Positions 7,541 to 16,404 are shown, numbered from the stretch's first letter. The stretch: DNA of 64,000 nucleotides from Borborobacter arsenicus (GCF_003934165.1 NZ_ML133508.1:179881-243880); one strand, 5' to 3'. A program made the numbers and translations. Notes: generated from the letters alone by a model not told the origin.

Positions 7541-7587
7541 CCTCTGCCTTCGGAGGGCAGCACTCTATCCAGCTGAGCTACGGGTGC
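7511..7587 (-). tRNA. tRNA-Arg (anticodon CCG)
   Basis: Read on the minus strand, the acceptor stem GCACCCG/CGGGTGC, a D arm with GCTCAGCTGGATAGAGT, an anticodon stem CTGCC/GGCAG with loop CTCCGAA (anticodon CCG), a TTCGAAT T loop, discriminator G and encoded CCA are all present. The length is 77 nt including CCA. The gene is complete, so integration restored the 3' end. It is the boundary between the mobile element (left) and the core chromosome (right). Confidence 0.96.
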
Positions 7588-7784
7588 CTGGCCGAAACGA
7601 AAAGTGCCCCGGCGGCAATCTGCGGCGAACCGCTCGATCCCGCGCTTCATAGCTGATGCATCCGCAGGCTTCAACGGGGAAATGGAGTTGGTGGCAACGC
7701 AGCTTCCAAACCCAATGGCAGCCGCTGCTCTACTTCTTGTTTTGCGGCGTTTCTGCGACGCGGGAGGATTTCGTCTGGCTGCAG

Positions 7785-9278
7785 CTAGGCAGGCCGGCGC
7801 AGATTGCCGCGGACCTGGTCGAGCCTGACAGGCTGATCGGGGATGGTCACGCAAAAAACAGTCCGTCCGCCGATGCTTTCCACAAGCTCGACCGTGCCGC
7901 CATGCGCCCGCACGAGTTCATGGGCGATAGCAAGACCAAGCCCGGTTCCCCCGCTGCGGGCGGAGCCGCGGAACGCCGAAAACAGGTTCTCCCGTGCCTT
8001 CTGCGGCAGGCCGGGGCCCGTATCGATAACCTGAATGCGACTGACGCTGCCTTGACGCTCTGCGGAGATGGACAGCCGGTTGACCGTCGCGTTTTCGCGA
8101 TTGGTGGTCATGGCCTGGAGCGAGTTGCGGCACAGATTGGTGAGCACCCGCAAAAGCTGCTCGGCGTCGGCATCGACCTCAAAATCGGCATCGACGCCGT
8201 TGATGAATTCGACTTCGCCATCGGGTTCGATGCCGAGCAAGCCTTGCATTTCCTCGACGATCTGGCGCAGCCGCAGCCTGCGGCGGGCGGGCGCCGCTTC
8301 CTGCGTGCGGCCATAGGTCATCACCCCCTCGGAATAGGAGACGGCCCTGTCGAGCGCGCGCACCAGCTTCGGCGCCAGCGACTGGACCGTGGGGTCGTCC
8401 ACCGTGCCTAGCCGGTCCGACATCAACTGAGCCGATGCCAGCATGTTGCGCATGTCGTGATTGATCTTGGAGACGGCAAGGCCGAGGTCGGCCAGATGCT
8501 TCTGTTCGCCGAGCGTTTTGTGCAGGCGCTGCTGCATGTCGGACAATTCCCGCTCCGCAACTCCGATTTCATCGGCGCGATGCTCCGGCTCGATGATGCG
8601 GCCGGGATCGTCCGGCGCCTGCGAGAAAGCCAGCATCGAGCGCGTCATGGTACGGATAGGCCGGATCATGATGCGGTCGATGGCGTAGAAGACGAGCGTT
8701 GCGGTGATGAGCGAGATAAGCAGCGAGAGGAGCGCTACATTGCGCGAATAGATCAGCATCGCTTTGCGCAGGTTGCTGTCCGGGATGATCAGCTCGAACT
8801 CCTTGTCGCTTTCGCCTACGGGTCCGAAGACACGCAGCATGCGGTCGCCGCCGAAAAACAGTGTATCGAGCGCACCGCCCATCGCCGCTGCCGGGCCGGT
8901 ATGGGCAAGATCGACATGTTCATCGACCTGCGGCGGCATTTCGGCAACGACCAGAAGCCGCGAGATGCCAGCATCGCGCACGGCGATCGCCTTGGCGCCG
9001 ATCGACATCAGCACATCGTTCTGCACATTGCGCGAGAGGTTTTCCGGATTGCCCTGAACCAGGAGTACGGACACCGCCGCTGCCGTCCCCAGGCGCTCTT
9101 CCAGCCAGCGCAGGCGAAAATTGGCAACCGAAGGCAGGAAGATCAGCACCTCGGCGATCATGACGAAAATGATGGTCAGGACGAGCAGCTTGGTCGACAG
9201 GCCCCGTGCCAACGACACAGCATGCGCGGGCGGGTCGCTTAGATTTGTTGTTGAATTGGTGGGGGAGTTGTCTGCCAT
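7785..9278 (-). CDS. Membrane sensor histidine kinase, orphan (497 aa)
   Basis: Two membrane helices (about 28-48 and 181-200) enclose a periplasmic sensing region, followed by a HAMP segment (about 200-252), an unusual H box KINHDMRN with His274, the N box NLCRNSLQAM, and ATP-binding motifs DTGPGLP and GGTGLGLAI. It therefore autophosphorylates on His274 and passes phosphate to a response regulator. No response regulator gene is adjacent: the neighbours are a tRNA on one side and a flavoprotein on the other, so the partner must be elsewhere. The H box context HDMRN, in place of HELRTP, puts it in the HWE-unlike group that resembles NtrB-type HDMRNPL kinases. The signal is unknown. Confidence 0.9.
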   Translation of the reverse strand: MADNSPTNSTTNLSDPPAHAVSLARGLSTKLLVLTIIFVMIAEVLIFLPSVANFRLRWLEERLGTAAAVSVLLVQGNPENLSRNVQNDVLMSIGAKAIAVRDAGISRLLVVAEMPPQVDEHVDLAHTGPAAAMGGALDTLFFGGDRMLRVFGPVGESDKEFELIIPDSNLRKAMLIYSRNVALLSLLISLITATLVFYAIDRIMIRPIRTMTRSMLAFSQAPDDPGRIIEPEHRADEIGVAERELSDMQQRLHKTLGEQKHLADLGLAVSKINHDMRNMLASAQLMSDRLGTVDDPTVQSLAPKLVRALDRAVSYSEGVMTYGRTQEAAPARRRLRLRQIVEEMQGLLGIEPDGEVEFINGVDADFEVDADAEQLLRVLTNLCRNSLQAMTTNRENATVNRLSISAERQGSVSRIQVIDTGPGLPQKARENLFSAFRGSARSGGTGLGLAIAHELVRAHGGTVELVESIGGRTVFCVTIPDQPVRLDQVRGNLRRPA

Positions 9279-9314
9279 CGAATCTGCCTCAACTCCTGAT
9301 GTGCCAGAAGCCGC

Positions 9315-10745
9315 TCAGCCGAACAACCTTAGGAAGCTGACAAGGCGGCGCACCAGTTTCTTGCGCGTGGCCGGAACAAAATAAGTGATTGCCGCCCGTT
9401 TGCCAATTTCGCCCATGGTGGGATAGGGCACGACGATGCCGGCAATGTCACGCACATCCATGTTCTTGGATAGAGCCAGTGCCCAAATGGAGATCATTTC
9501 GGAGGCGTTGGCGCCGACGATGGAGGCACCGAGGATTTTTCCTCTTGTGCTCATCACCAGCTTGATATGGCCTTGCGTCTTGCGTTCGGCCTGGGCGCGA
9601 TCGTTTTCCGCATAGGGCCAGCGCAGGATGCGAATGGCCTTGCCGCTTCGGGCGGCCTCGGCTTCCGTCAGGCCGACCTGAGCAAGTTCCGGATCGGTGA
9701 AGGTCACCCGCGGGATAATCTGGTGCTTTTCCCTCGCCCGAAGCCGAAACAGCATGGCGCGTGTGACCAGCCCGGCATGGTAATTGGCGACATGGGTGAA
9801 TTGCAGCGAGCCAACCGCATCGCCAATCGCATAGATGCGGGAATTGCTGGTGCGCAGCCTGTCATTGACCTTGGGGCCTCCGCGATCGTCGCAGACCACG
9901 CCTGCCTTTTCCAAATGGAGGCTGGCGACATTGGCAGTCCGGCCTGCAGCGACCAGAAGATGCGTGCCGTCCATGGTCTGCGAGCCCTCATCGGTCTCGA
10001 CATTCAAGCGCACGCCGGTTTTGCCGCGTCGCTCTATGCCGATGACCTTGGCATGCTCATATATTTCGACGCCTTCGCTGCGCATTTGCCTGAGCACGAC
10101 GGCAGCGAGTTCCGGATCCTCCTTGCCCAGCGCAGTTGCCGCTTCGACGACGCTCACGCGCGACCCCAGCCGGGAATAGGCCTGCGCCAGTTCCATGCCG
10201 ATTGCGCCGCCGCCAATGATGATGAGATGTCCGGGCCGTCGTGTCAGCTCGAAGATCGTCTCGTTGGTCAGGTATTTGACTGTGTCGAGGCCGGGAGTTG
10301 CTGGTATCGAGGGTTGTGAGCCGGTCGCCACGACAAAACGACGGGCGCGGATTTCAAAGTCGCCTGCAAGCAGGGTACGCTTGTCCTGGAAGTGGCCCTC
10401 CGCCTTGATGACATGAACGCCGAGGGCGGTGAATCGCTCAACCGAATCATTGGGCTCGATCGCAGCGATGATCTCTCTGATATGACGGTGGACTGCACGG
10501 AAGTCGATTGCGGGTTCGATATACTCGACGCCGAAAGCCGCGCCGTTTCGCATTATGTGGGCCTGTTTGGCCGCCGCTATCAGCGCTTTTGACGGCACGC
10601 AGCCATAGTTCAGGCAATCGCCGCCCATCTTGCCCTTTTCCACCAGCACGACGCGCACGCCGAAGGCTGCAGCCGCCGCCGCCACCGACAGCCCGCCAGA
10701 GCCAGCGCCGATGACGCAAATATCCGGGGTCAAGATTTTTGCCAT
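9315..10745 (-). CDS. FAD-dependent pyridine nucleotide-disulfide oxidoreductase (MerA/Lpd-like, 476 aa)
   Basis: The N-terminal FAD motif GAGSGGLS (13-20) and redox-active pair CLNYGC (Cys44, Cys49) are followed by an NAD(P)H motif GGGAIGME and a dimerisation domain. The C-terminal motif reads VPYPTMGE. True lipoamide dehydrogenases have the active-site His in HPHPT-type sequences; here Tyr takes that place, as in mercuric reductases, but the C-terminal Cys pair and metal-binding N-domain of MerA are missing. The substrate is therefore unknown. The gene lies 50 nt after a TVP38/TMEM64 membrane protein on the same strand, a pairing seen in other proteobacteria, so the two probably work together. 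Confidence 0.88.
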   Translation of the reverse strand: MAKILTPDICVIGAGSGGLSVAAAAAAFGVRVVLVEKGKMGGDCLNYGCVPSKALIAAAKQAHIMRNGAAFGVEYIEPAIDFRAVHRHIREIIAAIEPNDSVERFTALGVHVIKAEGHFQDKRTLLAGDFEIRARRFVVATGSQPSIPATPGLDTVKYLTNETIFELTRRPGHLIIIGGGAIGMELAQAYSRLGSRVSVVEAATALGKEDPELAAVVLRQMRSEGVEIYEHAKVIGIERRGKTGVRLNVETDEGSQTMDGTHLLVAAGRTANVASLHLEKAGVVCDDRGGPKVNDRLRTSNSRIYAIGDAVGSLQFTHVANYHAGLVTRAMLFRLRAREKHQIIPRVTFTDPELAQVGLTEAEAARSGKAIRILRWPYAENDRAQAERKTQGHIKLVMSTRGKILGASIVGANASEMISIWALALSKNMDVRDIAGIVVPYPTMGEIGKRAAITYFVPATRKKLVRRLVSFLRLFG

Positions 10746-10794
10746 CCATTGCTCTCTGAAAAACTGGAAAGGGCAGGCGGAAAAGCCGCCCGTG

Positions 10795-11547
10795 TCACTG
10801 GACGCGCGACGCCCAAGCCTTCTTTACGATGGTGGCAAGGATGGCGACAAGCGCGAGTACAATGAAGGCAATGGTGATTTGTGGCGTAATCAGGTCGCGG
10901 ATGGTGACCTGCTGGCCGGCATCCCTAGCGGCGAGCAAGACGCTGTCGCAACCCTGGCCGAGCCAGGCATAGGCAAACGCGCCGGGCATAATCCCGATGA
11001 AGGTGGCCGCCACATAGGTCGAGAGCCGCACGTGGAAGAGGGCGGGCGCGATGTTGACCATGAAGAAAGGGATAAAGGGGGCAATACGCAGGGCGAGCAG
11101 ATAGCCGAAGGCGTTTTTCTCAAAACCCTCGGAAAGCTTGCCTACCCGGCCGCACATGCGTTTGCGCACAAAGTCGCTGCATACGGTGCGGGCAGTCAGG
11201 AAAATCGCGGTCGCCCCGGCAGTCGCACCCAGCATTGCAAGCATGCCACCGAATAGCCAGCCGAACAGGAATCCGCCGAAGATCGTCAGTATCGATGCCG
11301 CCGGAAACGAGAAAGCCACCGCCAGCGCATAGAGGACCACGAAGCCGAGCGGCGCAAGCACCGGGTTGTCGGCAACCAGGCTTTTCAGCGCGATCTGGCT
11401 TTCGGAAAGGAAGGTGAGGGAGAGATAATGATGCCAGCCCATCGCATAACCGGCGAGCAGCCCTACGATAACCACGGCCAGAGGCATGAAACGCCAGCTC
11501 ACGTTCCAGTGTCCATTCTTTCCGTAATCTGGCGTCATTCCTGTCAT
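10795..11547 (-). CDS. TVP38/TMEM64 (DedA-like) family membrane protein
   Basis: The protein has about five to six hydrophobic segments and the family core FPAASILTIFGGFLFGWLFG and LRIAPFIPFFMVN, typical of the SNARE-associated/VTT domain. VTT proteins are linked to lipid scrambling and undecaprenyl-phosphate or other lipid transport in the inner membrane. The frame extends to a further start at 11697, but the added 50 residues (Met/Pro/Gln rich) look non-coding. I take the ATG at 11547 (MTGMTPDYG); the ribosome site is poor for every candidate. It is the first gene of the pair with the flavoprotein. Confidence 0.82.
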   Translation of the reverse strand: MTGMTPDYGKNGHWNVSWRFMPLAVVIVGLLAGYAMGWHHYLSLTFLSESQIALKSLVADNPVLAPLGFVVLYALAVAFSFPAASILTIFGGFLFGWLFGGMLAMLGATAGATAIFLTARTVCSDFVRKRMCGRVGKLSEGFEKNAFGYLLALRIAPFIPFFMVNIAPALFHVRLSTYVAATFIGIMPGAFAYAWLGQGCDSVLLAARDAGQQVTIRDLITPQITIAFIVLALVAILATIVKKAWASRVQ

Positions 11548-11823
11548 TGGATACGGTTGACTCTGAAGTGTTCGGGCGGGAGGTGTCGGGGCGCTGCCTC
11601 GCATATTTCCCATTCCGGCCACCGTTTGGCTTCCCATCATGGGTCCGGGCGGATCATTCCTGCAAGATATCCGTTGCCTGCATTTCAGTTGATGCACAAA
11701 TCGCGTCGTGGCAAGGTAAGAGGATAACTATCACCGCCTATTGACTGAAGCGCACGTTAGGTTCACCGCTTCGTGTTCATAGCGCGGGCCATGACGCAAG
11801 CGGCGTTTCTTGGGTGGCGGCAA

Positions 11824-11852
11824 TTGACTCCGCAGACCCTTCTTTCTATAAG
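11824..11852 (+). promoter_or_regulatory. Sigma-70 promoter for rpmH-rnpA-yidC
   Basis: TTGACT (11824-11829) and TATAAG (11847-11852) are separated by 17 nt, close to consensus. They lie 120 nt before rpmH in a region without other genes (11548-11971), where nothing else is recognised. A strong promoter is expected for a ribosomal protein gene. Confidence 0.6.
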
Positions 11853-11971
11853 CCCGCCACGCTCGGGCCATTCGTCCGGCGCAATTCATGTTGTGCCAAG
11901 ACAAGACCGGCGAAGCTCCTGTTACAGAGTGACAGATACAAGAAGGGCCGCACCCCGCGGTATTAAAACAA

Positions 11972-12106
11972 ATGAAGCGTACCTATCAGCCGTCTAAACT
12001 CGTCCGCAAGCGCCGGCATGGCTTCCGCGCGCGCATGGCTACCAAGGGTGGTCGGGGTGTCATTGCGGCACGCCGCAGCCGTGGTCGCAAGCGGCTTTCT
12101 GCCTGA
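11972..12106 (+). CDS. rpmH: 50S ribosomal protein L34
   Basis: Forty-four codons encode a protein beginning [18 protein letters not shown] and ending in an Arg/Lys-rich tail (GRKRLSA), the standard length and sequence of bacterial L34. It is a small, very basic component of the large ribosomal subunit. It heads the conserved order rpmH-rnpA-yidC. Confidence 0.98.
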   Translation: MKRTYQPSKLVRKRRHGFRARMATKGGRGVIAARRSRGRKRLSA

Positions 12107-12122
12107 GCGAAAGACGAGATCA

Positions 12123-12476
12123 TTGCCGGACAACGGCAAATCTGGATTCTCGTCTCCGCCACGGCTTCGCAAGCGAGTCGACTTTCTGGCCGTCCGGCGT
12201 GGTGAAAAGCGCCGCGGGCGGTTTTTTCTGATGGAAGTTCTCGACCGGGGCGACGATAAATCTCCCCGCGTCGGCTTCACAGTCACCAAGAAAGTCGGCA
12301 ATGCGGTTGTCCGTAATCGTGTCCGGCGCCGCCTCAAGGAGGCGGTCCGAACCCATGCAGCGGGTGACATGACGCCGGGCAAAGACTATGTGATCGTCGG
12401 TCGCGAGGAGATTCTTGATATCGCCTTCGACCAGCTTGCGGTGGAACTTTCACGGCGAATTCGCGGAACGCGTTAA
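12123..12476 (+). CDS. rnpA: Ribonuclease P protein component
   Basis: The protein contains the family signature [13 protein letters not shown] and the basic N-terminal stretch [14 protein letters not shown]. It binds RNase P RNA to trim 5' leaders of tRNA precursors. I choose the TTG at 12123 (LPDNGKSGF) because it gives 117 residues, the usual size, and lies 16 nt after rpmH. The open frame to 12018 would overlap rpmH by 89 nt and add residues not seen in the family. yidC follows after 9 nt. The yidD gene often found between rnpA and yidC is absent here. Confidence 0.93.
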   Translation: MPDNGKSGFSSPPRLRKRVDFLAVRRGEKRRGRFFLMEVLDRGDDKSPRVGFTVTKKVGNAVVRNRVRRRLKEAVRTHAAGDMTPGKDYVIVGREEILDIAFDQLAVELSRRIRGTR

Positions 12477-12485
12477 GGGCTTTCG

Positions 12486-14306
12486 ATGGAAAATAACCGA
12501 AACTTCCTCATCACGATCGCGCTGTCGGTGTTGATCCTGACACTATGGCAGGTGTTCTACATGAACCCGCGCATCGAGCGTGAGCGCGAGGTCGCCCGCA
12601 TCGAGGCCGAACGAGTCGAAGCCCAGAAGCCGACGCAGCCGGCAGCGCCTGGCGTTGGCGGGTCGGATGTTCCAGCGCCTGCGCCAGGTTCAATGCCAGG
12701 CATTCCGGGAAGCGACGGTGGTGCAACCCAGGCGGGCCGCGATCAGGTGCTGGCCGGCTCGCAGCGCGTCCAGATCGACACGCCGAGTCTTGATGGTTCG
12801 ATCAACCTGACCGGCGCGCGCATCGACGACTTGCGGCTGAAGCACTACCATCTGACCGTCGAAAAAGATTCCCCCATCATCGACCTGCTCAGCCCGTCCT
12901 CGCTTCCGAATGGCTACTATGCCGAGATCGGTTTCGTCGGCAATGAGGCGACGGGTACTGTTCCTGGACCGGATACGGTTTGGACGGCGGAACCAAATGC
13001 CACGCTGACACCGACGACACCGGTCACGCTTACCTATACCAATGACAAGGGCCTGACGTTCAAGCGCACCATTAGCGTCGATTCGGACTATATGTTCACG
13101 ATCTCCGACACGGTGACGAATAGCGGGCAGGCACCGGTGTCTCTTGCCAATTACGGCCGCGTCATCCGCTTCGACAAGCCCACCACCGCAAGCATCTATG
13201 TGCTGCATGAAGGCCTTGTCGGCGTTACCGGTGAGGAAGGCCTGCAGGAAATCAAATATTCGAAGATCGAGGACGACAAGCAGGTCGTTCCCGGCAAGTC
13301 GAATGATGGCTGGCTTGGTATCACCGACAAATATTGGGCGGTTGCGCTGGTGCCGAGCGCCAAGCAGCCGTTCCAGCCGCGTTTCAGCTATTTTTCCGAG
13401 GGGCGCCCGCGCTATCAGACGGACTTCATGACCGACCCGCTGACGGTTGATGCCGGTAAGTCGGCAACCGTCGAGACGCTGGTCTTCGCCGGAGCGAAAG
13501 AGGTTGCCAAGGTCGATGCCTATGAGACCGATCGCAACATAAGGCAGTTCGAACTGCTGATCGACTGGGGCTGGTTCTATTTTATCACCAAGCCGATGTT
13601 CTGGCTGATTGACACGCTCTACAAGCTGCTCGGCAATTTTGGCCTGGCCATCATCGCCACCACCGTGCTGGTCAAGGCGGTGTTCTTCCCGCTCGCCAAC
13701 AAGTCCTACGCATCGATGGCGAACATGAAGAAGGTTCAGCCCAAGATGCTGGAAATCCGCGAGAAATACGCGGACGACAAGATGAAGCAGCAGCAGGCGA
13801 TGATGGAGCTCTACAAGACGGAGAAGATCAATCCGCTGGCCGGTTGTTGGCCGGTCCTGATCCAGATCCCAGTCTTCTTTGCGCTCTATAAGGTGCTCTA
13901 CATCACCATCGAGATGCGGCATGCGCCGTTCTTCGGCTGGATACAGGATCTGGCGGCACCCGACCCGACCTCGATCTTCAACCTGTTCGGTCTCCTGCCT
14001 TTCGCAGTACCGGCCTTCCTGATGATCGGTGTGTGGCCGCTCATCATGGGCATCACCATGTTCCTGCAGATGCGCATGAACCCGACCCCGCCCGATCCGA
14101 CCCAGGCGATGATCTTCACCTGGATGCCGATCATCTTCACCTTCATGCTGGCCTCGTTCCCCGCGGGTCTTGTCATCTACTGGGCCTGGAACAACTTCCT
14201 GTCGATCATCCAGCAGGGCGTCATCATGAAGCGGCAGGGCGTGAAGATCGAGTTGTGGGACAATCTTGCGAGCCTGTTCCGAAAAAAACCCAAACCGGCG
14301 GAATAG
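12486..14306 (+). CDS. yidC: Membrane protein insertase YidC/Oxa1 (606 aa)
   Basis: An N-terminal signal-anchor helix (about 7-25, FLITIALSVLILTLWQVFY) is followed by a Pro/Ala/Gly linker, a large periplasmic beta domain (about 95-340) and five C-terminal membrane helices. The conserved C-terminal region includes NPLAGCWPVLIQIPVFFALY and MPIIFTFMLASFPAGL. The protein inserts and folds inner-membrane proteins, alone or with SecYEG. Length is as expected for Gram-negative YidC. It is the last gene before a terminator at 14387. Confidence 0.98.
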   Translation: MENNRNFLITIALSVLILTLWQVFYMNPRIEREREVARIEAERVEAQKPTQPAAPGVGGSDVPAPAPGSMPGIPGSDGGATQAGRDQVLAGSQRVQIDTPSLDGSINLTGARIDDLRLKHYHLTVEKDSPIIDLLSPSSLPNGYYAEIGFVGNEATGTVPGPDTVWTAEPNATLTPTTPVTLTYTNDKGLTFKRTISVDSDYMFTISDTVTNSGQAPVSLANYGRVIRFDKPTTASIYVLHEGLVGVTGEEGLQEIKYSKIEDDKQVVPGKSNDGWLGITDKYWAVALVPSAKQPFQPRFSYFSEGRPRYQTDFMTDPLTVDAGKSATVETLVFAGAKEVAKVDAYETDRNIRQFELLIDWGWFYFITKPMFWLIDTLYKLLGNFGLAIIATTVLVKAVFFPLANKSYASMANMKKVQPKMLEIREKYADDKMKQQQAMMELYKTEKINPLAGCWPVLIQIPVFFALYKVLYITIEMRHAPFFGWIQDLAAPDPTSIFNLFGLLPFAVPAFLMIGVWPLIMGITMFLQMRMNPTPPDPTQAMIFTWMPIIFTFMLASFPAGLVIYWAWNNFLSIIQQGVIMKRQGVKIELWDNLASLFRKKPKPAE

Positions 14307-14323
14307 CCGGCACGCTGATATCC

Positions 14324-14372
14324 AGAGCATGATCCCGAAAAGTGGAAACCGGCTTTCGGGAAAGATCATGCT
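14324..14372. repeat. Rhizobial palindromic intergenic element
   Basis: The element runs from AGAGCATGATCCCGAAAA to TTTCGGGAAAGATCATGCT, its arms forming an imperfect hairpin of about 20 bp around GTGGAAACCGGC. I recognise this as a dispersed palindrome of Rhizobiales genomes (from memory, no search). It sits 17 nt after yidC and just before the terminator. Confidence 0.7.
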
Positions 14373-14386
14373 AAATAAATAGATAA

Positions 14387-14410
14387 AGCCCCGGATTGCC
14401 GGGGCTTTTT
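14387..14410 (+). terminator. Intrinsic terminator after yidC
   Basis: The stem GCCCCGG/CCGGGGC with loop ATTG is followed by TTTTT on the plus strand; an A-rich flank on the left could let it act in both directions. It ends the rpmH-rnpA-yidC unit and separates it from the acetyltransferase and engB. Confidence 0.85.
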
Positions 14411-14588
14411 GCTTGCAGCTATGGACTGGCGGGGGTCGGACAGGTAGACAGACATTCCCGAAGAATGATCCGGCAGGAAGCAGTTCGATGGTCCATTAGG
14501 CGAGATCTGTTTCGTCGGTGCCGTTGCACCGGGACGGATCGCACTCATTGTTCCAGCCCTTGCGATACCCCTGACGACGGAACTTGCC

Positions 14589-15227
14589 ATGTCCGGACCG
14601 AACCCAGACCTCAAGCACCCGCTGCCGATGCATCGCCGTGTCGGTTTCCTGAAACCGTTGGTGAGCGCCGAGAACATAGAAATTGGCGAATTCACCTATT
14701 ATGACGACCCCAACGGACCGGAGCATTTCGTCGAAAGATGCGTGCTCTATCACTATCCCTTCATCGGCGACCGGCTGGTGATCGGCCGATTTTGCGCGAT
14801 CGCTGAAGGCGCAAAATTCATCATGAATGGCGCCAATCATGCCATGTCCGGCTTTTCGACCTTTCCGTTCAATATCTTTGGCCACGGCTGGGAAGAAGGC
14901 TTCGATCCGGCGACTTGGGCACAGGAACTGCGCGGTGACACCATCGTTGGAAATGATGTCTGGATCGGCATGGAAGCTCTGATCATGCCGGGGATCACCA
15001 TTGGCGATGGGGCGATCATCGCGGCGGGAAGCGTGGTAACGCGCGATGTGCCGCCTTATGCAGTTGTTGCGGGCAATCCGGCGAAGGTCGTGAAAGCCCG
15101 CTTCGATGCCGGAACCGTCAAGCGTCTGTTGGCGGTGGCATGGTGGAACTGGTCCAAGGATAAGGTGACGCGCAACCTTGACGCCATACGCGGTGCCGAT
15201 ATTGCAAGGCTGGAGCAGGCAGTATGA
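14589..15227 (+). CDS. CatB-related O-acetyltransferase (Vat/xenobiotic acetyltransferase family)
   Basis: The 212-residue protein shows left-handed beta-helix hexapeptides ([45 protein letters not shown]) and the catalytic-region [11 protein letters not shown] typical of CatB/Vat-type xenobiotic acetyltransferases, which form trimers and use acetyl-CoA. Members acetylate chloramphenicol or streptogramins, but many chromosomal copies have no known substrate. Resistance is not implied. Its stop overlaps the engB start by ATGA, so both are translated from one transcript. Confidence 0.88.
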   Translation: MSGPNPDLKHPLPMHRRVGFLKPLVSAENIEIGEFTYYDDPNGPEHFVERCVLYHYPFIGDRLVIGRFCAIAEGAKFIMNGANHAMSGFSTFPFNIFGHGWEEGFDPATWAQELRGDTIVGNDVWIGMEALIMPGITIGDGAIIAAGSVVTRDVPPYAVVAGNPAKVVKARFDAGTVKRLLAVAWWNWSKDKVTRNLDAIRGADIARLEQAV

Positions 15228-15892
15228 CGCAGCAGACCAGACCCATGCCCGACACAGTGACCAGCGATCTTTTTACCGTCCCCTGGATTTTCATTCGCGG
15301 CGTTCCGTCGATGAAATTCTTGCCGCCGGAAGGCCCGCCCGAAATTGCCTTTGCCGGACGTTCCAATGTCGGCAAGTCCTCGCTCATCAACGGGCTCGTC
15401 CGGCAGAAGGGGCTTGCCCGCACTTCGAACACGCCCGGCCGGACACAGGAACTCAACTATTTCGTTCCCGACGGCTATTCAGGCGAGGGGGCGGATTTGC
15501 CGCCGATGGCGCTGGTGGACATGCCCGGCTATGGCTACGCCAAGGCGCCGAAGGACCAGGTCGACCAGTGGACGAAGCTGGTTTTCGACTATCTGAAAGG
15601 CCGCGTTACGCTGAAGCGTGTCTATGTGCTGATCGATTCCCGCCACGGCATCAAGAAGAACGACGAGGAGGTGCTGAGCCTGCTCGACAAGGCCGCCGTC
15701 TCCTACCAGATCGTGCTGACCAAGACCGACAAGATCAAGGCCGCCGGCGTGCCGCGGCTGATTGCCGAAACGCTGGAAAAAATTCGCAGGCGCCCAGCCG
15801 CATTTCCTGCCGTCATCGCCACCTCTTCGGAAAAGGGCGAGGGCATGGAGGAATTGCGCGAAGCAATCGCCCTCGTCGTGAATGGTGGCTAA
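15224..15892 (+). CDS. engB: Ribosome biogenesis GTP-binding protein EngB (YihA/YsxC)
   Basis: The G1 loop [10 protein letters not shown] (about 45-54), the switch region NTPGRTQ, the G3 DMPGYGYA and G4 TKTDK are all present. EngB is a small GTPase needed for assembly of the 50S subunit. The 222-residue length is usual. It overlaps the acetyltransferase by 4 nt. In Rhizobiales it commonly sits between yidC and argB, as here. Another reading frame across the gene is discarded. Confidence 0.96.
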   Translation: MTQQTRPMPDTVTSDLFTVPWIFIRGVPSMKFLPPEGPPEIAFAGRSNVGKSSLINGLVRQKGLARTSNTPGRTQELNYFVPDGYSGEGADLPPMALVDMPGYGYAKAPKDQVDQWTKLVFDYLKGRVTLKRVYVLIDSRHGIKKNDEEVLSLLDKAAVSYQIVLTKTDKIKAAGVPRLIAETLEKIRRRPAAFPAVIATSSEKGEGMEELREAIALVVNGG

Positions 15893-15900
15893 AGCTGGCT

Positions 15901-16404
15901 CTACGCTGCCGTCGCCAGCCTGAAGGTCAATGCCAGGCCGTTGAGGCAATGGCGCTTGCCGGTGGGGGGAGGGCCGTCATCGAAAATGTGGCCGAAATGT
16001 CCGCCGCAGCGGCGGCAATGCACCTCGATGCGGGTCATGAACAGCGTGTTGTCTTCCTTGGTGCCGATCGCATCTGGCAAGGATTGCCAGAAGCTTGGCC
16101 AGCCGGTGCCCGACTCATATTTTGTCTCTGACGAATAGGCGGCGAGGTCGCAGCCGGCACAGTGGAAAATGCCCTTGCGCTTTTCGTTGTTGAGCGGACT
16201 TGAGCCGGAAGGTTCGGTGTCTTCCTCGCGCAGCACCGCGAATTGCGCCGGCGTGAGGAGTGCCCGCCATTCAGCCGCCGTTTTTTCGACCTCGAAGGTG
16301 CCGGCCATGGCCTCTGACGGTTTGCTCATACGCCAGAGCGCGGCGGTGCCGGAAGTGAAGGCGACGACGGCAGCACTGCTCAGCAGGAAATTGCGACGAT
16401 TCAT
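15901..16404 (-). CDS. msrB: Peptide-methionine (R)-S-oxide reductase MsrB, Tat-exported
   Basis: A twin-arginine signal NRRNFLLSSAAVVAF is at residues 2-16. The mature domain has the zinc-binding pairs CAGC and CRRC, the motif GTGWPSFW, and the catalytic RHCLNG with Cys near the C-terminus. It reduces methionine-R-sulfoxide in proteins; the export signal places it in the periplasm, so it probably repairs envelope proteins with electrons from a membrane redox partner. No msrA or msrP lies beside it. It converges with engB 8 nt away. Confidence 0.93.
   Translation of the reverse strand: MNRRNFLLSSAAVVAFTSGTAALWRMSKPSEAMAGTFEVEKTAAEWRALLTPAQFAVLREEDTEPSGSSPLNNEKRKGIFHCAGCDLAAYSSETKYESGTGWPSFWQSLPDAIGTKEDNTLFMTRIEVHCRRCGGHFGHIFDDGPPPTGKRHCLNGLALTFRLATAA

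Noticed and set aside
7467-7652. Plus-strand open frame with peptide [20 protein letters not shown]
   Set aside because: It is the antisense translation of tRNA-Arg, a well-known annotation artefact.
9315-10745. Lipoamide dehydrogenase (lpd) or mercuric reductase (merA)
   Set aside because: The His of lipoamide dehydrogenase is replaced by Tyr, and the MerA C-terminal Cys pair is missing; neighbours are not 2-oxoacid dehydrogenase or mer genes.
12690-14369. 559-codon minus-strand frame opposite yidC
   Set aside because: Antisense frame caused by high GC at third positions; yidC is certain on the plus strand.
14589-15227. Calling the CatB-like gene an antibiotic resistance determinant
   Set aside because: Family membership alone does not show resistance; the gene is in a core operon with engB and looks chromosomal.
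15178-16131. 317-codon plus-strand frame across engB and msrB
   Set aside because: Out-of-frame shadow of engB that continues antisense to msrB.
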